Of a stretch of DNA of 9,627 nt, positions 6,133 through 9,627 are shown piece after piece. Within the stretch, counting starts at the first letter, position 1. Each line of letters opens with the position of its first letter. The DNA is from Clostridia bacterium (GTDB lineage Bacteria > Bacillota > Clostridia > Oscillospirales > QAKW01). Made by a program: the position numbers and the translations under genes. Below the pieces are notes generated by a model, which made no database searches, was not told the origin of the DNA, and saw only the letters and a list, made by a program, of their open reading frames with translations. The stretch lies in assembly GCA_017442025.1 (NCBI GenBank), contig JAFSBD010000133.1:1-9627 (forward strand), written 5' to 3'.

Positions 6133-7016
6133 GATTCCTCTCCTTGCCAAACATTCCGCCCATCTGTAATCAAGGTAACTGTTCCATCCAGGTCGGTGCG
6201 TAATATTTCAACATTATGCTTTTTCAGGCGATTTAACGCCTCCTTATGGGGGTGCCCATAGGAATTCCCTGCTTCGCAGGAAATAACGCCATATTGCGGG
6301 GATACCGCCTTTAAAAAGATTGCAGATGATGAAGTTTTGCTTCCGTGATGACCCACTTTCAGAATCGTACTTTTTAAATCATCACCATATGCTTCACATA
6401 GGTCCTTCTCCACAGCCGATTCCATATCCCCTGTCAGTAAGATGGATACTCCTTGATATGTCCCTTTTAAAACGACCGATTGATCGTTAAGATCCTCATA
6501 ATCTTTCAGCGGACCGAAAACCTTAAAGCTCCATTCACCACTTTCAAATAAGTCCTCTGCATCAACCGCATGAACAGTCTTCCCCAGCGATTTGATCTTT
6601 TTGAGGAGATTGAGATATACTTTTGTTGTTGGTTCCGTTCCTTTGGTAGGCCGACGCATATGGATAGTTTCTACCTCAAAAGTGTCTAATATCACCTCTG
6701 CTCCGCCGATATGATCTTCATGGGGATGAGTCAGAATAAAATGATCGATCTTTTTTATGTTTCGACCTTTCAAGTGTTCCACCACCTTCTGGGCATCCTT
6801 CCCGGTCGTTGCATCTATTAAGGTTGCACATCCATCGGAAACGATCAAGGTGCTATCCCCTTGCCCGCAGTCAATAAAATCAACATATGTATCTGCAGAA
6901 GTTTGATTATTTGTTCCGATATAACCGTTGGAATATAAGTATGATAGGATGCCGACCGCAACAAAAACCGCAATGCCGATTGCTTTAAGCAGGTCAAACT
7001 TTTTTCTTCTTGCCAT
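6129..7016 (-). CDS. Membrane-anchored ComEC-type metallo-beta-lactamase-fold hydrolase
   Basis: The 295-residue protein is a stand-alone version of the ComEC C-terminal hydrolase domain. A basic N-terminus (MARRKKFD) and a single hydrophobic segment (about 9-28) suggest a membrane anchor with the enzyme outside, or an uncleaved signal. The catalytic domain starts near 43 with VDFIDCGQGDS. It keeps HPHEDH (H97, H99, D101, H102), LLTGD (D197) and GHHGS (H223, H224), so a two-metal site is likely intact. Relatives act as phosphodiesterases or nucleases; the substrate here is unknown. Its C-terminal half closely resembles that of ComEC 2 kb away (for example GHHGS followed by FLKAVSP in both). 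AAGGAG lies seven bases before ATG 7016. The gene is coupled to DUF3006 and sits 19 bases after a terminator, with no clear promoter of its own. Confidence 0.9.
   Translation of the reverse strand: MARRKKFDLLKAIGIAVFVAVGILSYLYSNGYIGTNNQTSADTYVDFIDCGQGDSTLIVSDGCATLIDATTGKDAQKVVEHLKGRNIKKIDHFILTHPHEDHIGGAEVILDTFEVETIHMRRPTKGTEPTTKVYLNLLKKIKSLGKTVHAVDAEDLFESGEWSFKVFGPLKDYEDLNDQSVVLKGTYQGVSILLTGDMESAVEKDLCEAYGDDLKSTILKVGHHGSKTSSSAIFLKAVSPQYGVISCEAGNSYGHPHKEALNRLKKHNVEILRTDLDGTVTLITDGRNVWQGEES
6140..6145 (-). promoter_or_regulatory. Ribosome-binding site that sets the start of the DUF3006 protein
   Basis: AAGGAG on the minus strand is seven bases before ATG 6132 and lies within the last codons of the hydrolase gene. 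It decides for the ATG over the TTG at 6150. Confidence 0.8.
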
Positions 7017-7035
7017 AAAGTTGCTCCTTTTTTAA

Positions 7036-7064
7036 AAAACCGCAGAGATTTTCTCTGCGGTTTT
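7036..7064 (-). terminator. Intrinsic terminator after the ClpP-like gene
   Basis: A 13-base perfect inverted repeat (7036-7048 and 7052-7064) with a GC-rich CCGCAGAGA stem and a three-base loop begins two bases after the ClpP-like stop codon. On the minus strand it is followed by T's down to 7034. The Shine-Dalgarno of the next gene begins only a few bases further on, so the hairpin also lies in the 5' leader of any read-through transcript into the hydrolase gene. Confidence 0.88.
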
Positions 7065-7066
7065 GC

Positions 7067-7630
7067 TTATTTTAAAATCTTATCGATCAATCCGTATGCC
7101 AGCGCCTGCTCGGCAAACAGCCAATGCTTACGCTCCATATCCTTATTGATCTGAGCAATATCCTTATCGCAAAGCGTGGCAAAGAGAGCATTCACCCGCG
7201 CTTTCACATCCAGCAGATGATTGGTCTCCAGCTCAATATCCGATGCCTGCCCAAAGGTGCGGTCTCTTTCCACCTGAGTGAGCATAATCTCGCTATTGGC
7301 ATAAGCGGCACGTTCACCTTTAGCCCCACCGACCAACAGAAGGGACGCCATACCATGCGCCTTACCAACGCAGACCGTATGGATCGGGCAGGAAAGGTTG
7401 CGCATAACATCATAGATTGCCAACGCATCGGTCTCATTCCCACCGACCGAATTGATATAAAGGGTGATGGATGCTACGGGATCCTGCTCCGCAAGATAAA
7501 GCAAGGCGGAAATGATCTGAAAAGAAGTCTTTTCATTTATTTCGCCAAAGGCCAGAATGGCGCGCTTATTCAGCAAGCGAGCACCTAAGGATTCAAATCC
7601 CTTTTCATTTGCAAAAATAGGTTCGTTCAT
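7067..7630 (-). CDS. ClpP-family protein lacking the catalytic triad (ClpR-like pseudoprotease)
   Basis: The 187-residue protein has the ClpP fold along its whole length: GARLLNKRAILAFGEI (16-31), ITLYINSVGG (55-64), AIYDVM (71-76), GQASDIE (127-133) and the end AEQALAYGLIDKIL. All three catalytic positions are changed. The nucleophile motif GMAASMG reads GKAHGMA, giving Gly93 for Ser97. MIHQP reads MLTQV, giving Thr118 for His122. The Asp171 position is Lys168. Spacing between the first two sites (25 residues) is as in E. coli ClpP, so the alignment is firm. A nearby Ser96 is three residues out of register. The protein is therefore predicted to assemble like ClpP but not cleave; it may cap or join mixed Clp rings. 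The ATG has AAAGGAG nine bases upstream. It follows the lipoprotein gene by 46 bases with no terminator, probably as one transcript. The SPGG loop proline is also changed (SVGG). Confidence 0.88.
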   Translation of the reverse strand: MNEPIFANEKGFESLGARLLNKRAILAFGEINEKTSFQIISALLYLAEQDPVASITLYINSVGGNETDALAIYDVMRNLSCPIHTVCVGKAHGMASLLLVGGAKGERAAYANSEIMLTQVERDRTFGQASDIELETNHLLDVKARVNALFATLCDKDIAQINKDMERKHWLFAEQALAYGLIDKILK

Positions 7631-7676
7631 TTTATCATACTCCTTTACTATAGATCATCGACCGACCGTTGGTTCT

Positions 7677-8300
7677 TTATTCAGCAGCGGTACTATTCAT
7701 GGATTCAACCGTTGTACTCTTGGCAAGAAACAGATTCCCGGTCAAAAGCTTTCGCACCTCATCATCGGTTGCAATTTGATAAGTGCCGTTTTTCTTTTGC
7801 AGCGTTAAAGTATATTCCTGCGTCATTTTTTCGATCTGTTCGGGATCTTTGCTTGCAATCGAAAGCATCGTTTCTTGCAATAAAACAACTGCATTCTCGC
7901 TATTCTCTTCCAATTTATCCCTGAGCGTTTCATCCATAAGGGTAAGGCTCATAATTCTTGCAGAAATATCAGTATAGAGCGCATGAATGTTAGGCATGGA
8001 AACTTCCAAAACAACATGAGTTCCGTTCGTCGATTTAATACTGTAGGTTATTGATGAATAGAGCTGGCGATAAAGTTTAACATAGGCTTCATCGTTGAAA
8101 ATATCATCAACATAAACATAACCGGTATTATCGGGGAATTCTGTAAGATACCCACTCATCGCCTCACGGTCGTATTCTTTCAATGCCGCAAAAAACGGAT
8201 CAACAACGCTTTGGGCATCCTCGCGGGAAATTTTATGGCCGCACCCTGAAAGAATAACCACCAGGGCAAATATAACGGCTAAAGCGGTAATTCGTTTCAT
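7677..8300 (-). CDS. Predicted lipoprotein of unknown function
   Basis: The 207-residue product begins with a lipoprotein signal peptide: basic MKR, a hydrophobic run (about 4-17) and the lipobox LSGC with Cys20 as the lipid-attachment site. It should be anchored on the outer face of the membrane. The mature part resembles small NTF2-like lipoproteins (DUF5105/DUF4878 style): an early helix with VDPFFAALKEYD, a mixed central part, a helical stretch near LLQETMLSIASKDPEQIEK and a final strand TLTLQKKNGTYQI. That family link is by pattern only. The start is ATG 8300, with AGGGG nine bases upstream; a TTG at 8309 abuts that site and is rejected. A SigA-type promoter lies just upstream. It is the first gene of a unit with the ClpP-like protein, though nothing in its sequence suggests a physical link. 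Confidence 0.85.
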   Translation of the reverse strand: MKRITALAVIFALVVILSGCGHKISREDAQSVVDPFFAALKEYDREAMSGYLTEFPDNTGYVYVDDIFNDEAYVKLYRQLYSSITYSIKSTNGTHVVLEVSMPNIHALYTDISARIMSLTLMDETLRDKLEENSENAVVLLQETMLSIASKDPEQIEKMTQEYTLTLQKKNGTYQIATDDEVRKLLTGNLFLAKSTTVESMNSTAAE

Positions 8301-8309
8301 GATATTCAA

Positions 8310-8314
8310 CCCCT
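8310..8314 (-). promoter_or_regulatory. Ribosome-binding site of the lipoprotein gene
   Basis: AGGGG on the minus strand lies nine bases before ATG 8300. It directly touches the alternative TTG at 8309, which therefore cannot be the start. Confidence 0.65.
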
Positions 8315-8332
8315 GCTAAGATTTATGAAAAG

Positions 8333-8361
8333 AGTATAGCACACGGCCGTATTTTTTTCAA
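8333..8361 (-). promoter_or_regulatory. SigA-type promoter of the lipoprotein - ClpP-like unit
   Basis: On the minus strand TTGAAA (8361-8356) and TATACT (8338-8333) are 17 bases apart, a good vegetative promoter. The predicted start near 8326 gives a leader of about 26 bases. It suggests growth-phase rather than sporulation-only expression of this unit. Confidence 0.8.
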
Positions 8362-8370
8362 TAAATTTTC

Positions 8371-8397
8371 ACGATTTTTATCTTTACACATAAAATA
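8371..8397 (+). promoter_or_regulatory. Candidate SigK-type (late mother-cell) promoter of the cysteine-rich gene
   Basis: AC at 8371-8372 and CATAAAATA at 8389-8397 are 16 bases apart and fit the SigK pattern AC, then CATANNNTA. The predicted start falls about 20 bases before the ATG. An alternative reading is a weak SigA promoter, TTCACG (8368-8373) and TAAAAT (8391-8396) with a 17-base spacer. The SigK reading matches its -10 fully and suits the protein, but sequence alone does not settle it. Confidence 0.5.
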
Positions 8398-8411
8398 TAA
8401 CAGAATAATGC

Positions 8412-8419
8412 AAAGGAGG
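8412..8419 (+). promoter_or_regulatory. Ribosome-binding site that sets the start of the cysteine-rich protein
   Basis: AAAGGAGG is a full-strength Shine-Dalgarno six bases before ATG 8426. An in-frame ATG at 8408 lies upstream of it and would translate the site itself, so 8426 is the start. Confidence 0.9.
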
Positions 8420-8425
8420 CACCCT

Positions 8426-9193
8426 ATGGATATCAATAACTCTAATCAGGAAGTATGCAACTATTCAGATGAAATCTGCGTAAGTGCAAGAAAAATATAC
8501 GACACCTGCAAAGATAAGGATTGCCTAACGGATATGCGCGTATATCTGAGTCCATCGGATCAAACCCTGATCGATAACGCCATCAACGTCCGCGCAAGAA
8601 GATCCGAGCTTATTTGGACCTCAGTGAGCCTGGAGGAGGTTCCCTTTAATAAAGGATTCTATGGCGTTGACCTAACTTTCTATTTTAGAACAGATTTTGA
8701 AGTTTATACAGGGAGCAACCGCCCCACCATTGTTGACGGTCTTTCCTTCTATAATAAGAAGGTGATCCTCTATGGCAGCGAAGGCAACACCATTACATTC
8801 TCTTCCTGCGGCCAAGATTACGGGTACTATTCCACCAACCTCCCGGTTGCAGAGGTGGAAGTAGTTGATCCCATTGTTTTGAATACGCGGATCATCAACC
8901 CCTCCTGCAATTGTTGTTGCTCAGAATGCGAAACCCTGAATCTTCCCGATCGCGTTGCTAATCTCTTCTGCGATGGACTTACCGATACCGCAAACCGTAA
9001 ATTGGTTGTTTCTCTGGGATTGTTCAGTGTTGTTCGCATTCTGCGGGATGTTCAGGTTCGCATCCCTTCGGCTCAATTCTGTCTACCCGAAAAGGAATGC
9101 TGCGCCCCAAAGGAAGAAGAGCCCTGCACCTTCTTTGAAAAGCTCGGATTTCCCACCAATGAATTCTTCCCGCCGGAACAATGTAATTGCTAA
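8426..9193 (+). CDS. Cysteine-rich protein of unknown function, candidate spore coat component
   Basis: I do not recognise a named family, although it resembles uncharacterised proteins I loosely recall from spore-forming Clostridia. The 255-residue protein has no signal peptide or membrane segment. Seventeen cysteines (almost 7%) occur in three groups: 11, 18, 28 and 33 near the start; a dense knot 161-168 (CNCCCSEC); and a C-terminal set ending in EQCNC (253, 255). Between them lies a beta-rich core (about 62-155) with WTSVSLEEVPFNKGFYGVDL and VILYGSEGN. Such cysteine content in a cytosolic protein of an anaerobe suggests disulfide cross-linking or metal binding, as in spore coat and exosporium proteins. 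The SigK-like promoter agrees with this. It is a single-gene unit, divergent from the lipoprotein and closed by its own terminator. The gene is real (strong ribosome site, terminator); the coat role is inference. Confidence 0.85.
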   Translation: MDINNSNQEVCNYSDEICVSARKIYDTCKDKDCLTDMRVYLSPSDQTLIDNAINVRARRSELIWTSVSLEEVPFNKGFYGVDLTFYFRTDFEVYTGSNRPTIVDGLSFYNKKVILYGSEGNTITFSSCGQDYGYYSTNLPVAEVEVVDPIVLNTRIINPSCNCCCSECETLNLPDRVANLFCDGLTDTANRKLVVSLGLFSVVRILRDVQVRIPSAQFCLPEKECCAPKEEEPCTFFEKLGFPTNEFFPPEQCNC

Positions 9194-9195
9194 CA

Positions 9196-9235
9196 TTAAA
9201 AAGAAGCCGTTGGAAAACCAACGGCTTCTTTTTAA
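9196..9235. terminator. Bidirectional intrinsic terminator between the cysteine-rich gene and the dCMP deaminase
   Basis: A perfect 18-base inverted repeat (9196-9213 and 9218-9235) surrounds an AAAA loop. The core AGAAGCCGTTGG is GC-containing and each end carries five A/T pairs, giving a T-run on both strands. It starts two bases after the TAA of the + gene and contains the stop codon (9232-9234) of the minus gene. Confidence 0.95.
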
Positions 9236-9627
9236 TAACCAATCGTACCTTCAAGAGATTCATCGTTGTTGATCCAATCCTCAACAAGGAAGGTATGGAA
9301 TTCTTCCTTATTATCGCGAACAACAACATCTTTAATACCGGCATTGATGATCATGCGTTTGCACATCGCGCAGGGAGCGGCATTCTCAACATAATCTCCG
9401 GTATCCACCTCATGACCGACCAAATACATGGTTGCTCCGATCATATCTCTGCGAGCGGCTGAAATAATGCAGTTGGCCTCCGCATGGACCGAGCGGCAAA
9501 GTTCATAGCGCTCTCCTCTTTTCAGGCCCATCTCCTGGCGAATACATTTCCCCAGATCACAGCAGTTCTTACGCCCGCGGGGAGCGCCTGCATAGTCGGT
9601 GGAAACGATCTCATCATTCTTAACAAT
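9232..9627 (-). CDS. Deoxycytidylate (dCMP) deaminase, 5' end cut by the window
   Basis: The enzyme removes the amino group of dCMP to give dUMP, feeding thymidylate synthesis. The frame is open from the window edge (first codon ATT at 9627-9625, not a start) for 131 residues to TAA 9232-9234. Zinc-site motifs are complete: HAE (48-50 of the visible part) with the catalytic glutamate, and PCAMC (85-89). The long insertion with GAPRGRKNCCDLGKC and GERYELC before HAE is typical of the larger dCMP deaminase type and adds four cysteines that could hold a second metal. About 25-35 N-terminal residues are missing. The family includes Bacillus ComEB, but this subtype differs from it in the insertion, so I assign no symbol. 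A methionine within the visible part (position 33) falls inside the conserved domain and is not the start. Confidence 0.93.
   Translation of the reverse strand: MVKNDEIVSTDYAGAPRGRKNCCDLGKCIRQEMGLKRGERYELCRSVHAEANCIISAARRDMIGATMYLVGHEVDTGDYVENAAPCAMCKRMIINAGIKDVVVRDNKEEFHTFLVEDWINNDESLEGTIGY

Noticed and set aside
7341..7350. Ser96 of the ClpP-like protein as a shifted nucleophile
   Set aside because: It is three residues beyond the catalytic position and the matching His and Asp are also absent, so it does not restore a triad.
7124..7588. 154-codon open frame on the + strand opposite the ClpP-like gene
   Set aside because: It is antisense to a clear homologue and has no Shine-Dalgarno or family features.
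8301..8309. TTG 8309 as the lipoprotein start
   Set aside because: The AGGGG site touches it directly, leaving no spacer; ATG 8300 gives a normal lipoprotein signal peptide.
8408..8425. ATG 8408 as start of the cysteine-rich gene
   Set aside because: It lies upstream of AAAGGAGG, which would then be translated; ATG 8426 is six bases after that site.
1..9627. CRISPR array, insertion sequence, tRNA or riboswitch
   Set aside because: No regularly spaced repeats, transposase-like frames, cloverleaf sequence or long structured leader was seen; the hairpins present are all explained as terminators.

Overview
The window looks like chromosomal DNA from a spore-forming, low-to-moderate GC Clostridia-type Firmicute, probably close to Oscillospiraceae/Ruminococcaceae. 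The main support is a full-length spoIVA. Strong Shine-Dalgarno sites, SigA-like promoters with 17-base spacers and T-tailed hairpin terminators fit this. The placement is by protein character only; no database search was possible. I see no mobile element, CRISPR array, tRNA or rRNA.

Layout, left to right. (1) The 3' end of rpsR (ribosomal protein S18, + strand) meets a perfect hairpin terminator shared with a convergent minus-strand operon. (2) That operon is comEC - holA - Toprim/DUF4093 nuclease (RNase M5-like). It has its own strong SigA-type promoter near 4106-4134 and its genes overlap. (3) Upstream on the same strand is a sporulation-linked block: ComEC-type metallo-beta-lactamase protein, DUF3006 protein, spoIVA and a 51-residue orphan, closed by a terminator whose T-run merges into the comEC -35 box. 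(4) Further upstream is a two-gene unit, a lipoprotein followed by a ClpP homologue, driven by a SigA promoter at 8333-8361 and ended by a terminator at 7036-7064. (5) Divergent from it, on the + strand, is a cysteine-rich 255-residue protein with a SigK-like promoter. (6) A perfect bidirectional terminator separates it from a convergent dCMP deaminase gene whose 5' end runs off the window.

The most unusual gene is the ClpP homologue at 7067-7630. The ClpP fold signatures are intact, but all three catalytic positions are replaced (Ser to Gly93, His to Thr118, Asp to Lys168). It therefore looks like a pseudoprotease, analogous to ClpR of cyanobacteria and plastids. The second point of interest is the probable sporulation content beyond SpoIVA itself: the cysteine-rich protein behind a SigK-like promoter (a spore coat candidate) and the 51-residue protein co-transcribed with spoIVA. 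The third is a stand-alone membrane-anchored ComEC-like hydrolase coupled to DUF3006 and separated from any obvious promoter by a terminator.

All stretches between genes are shorter than about 130 bases, and each is accounted for by a terminator, promoter or ribosome-binding site.
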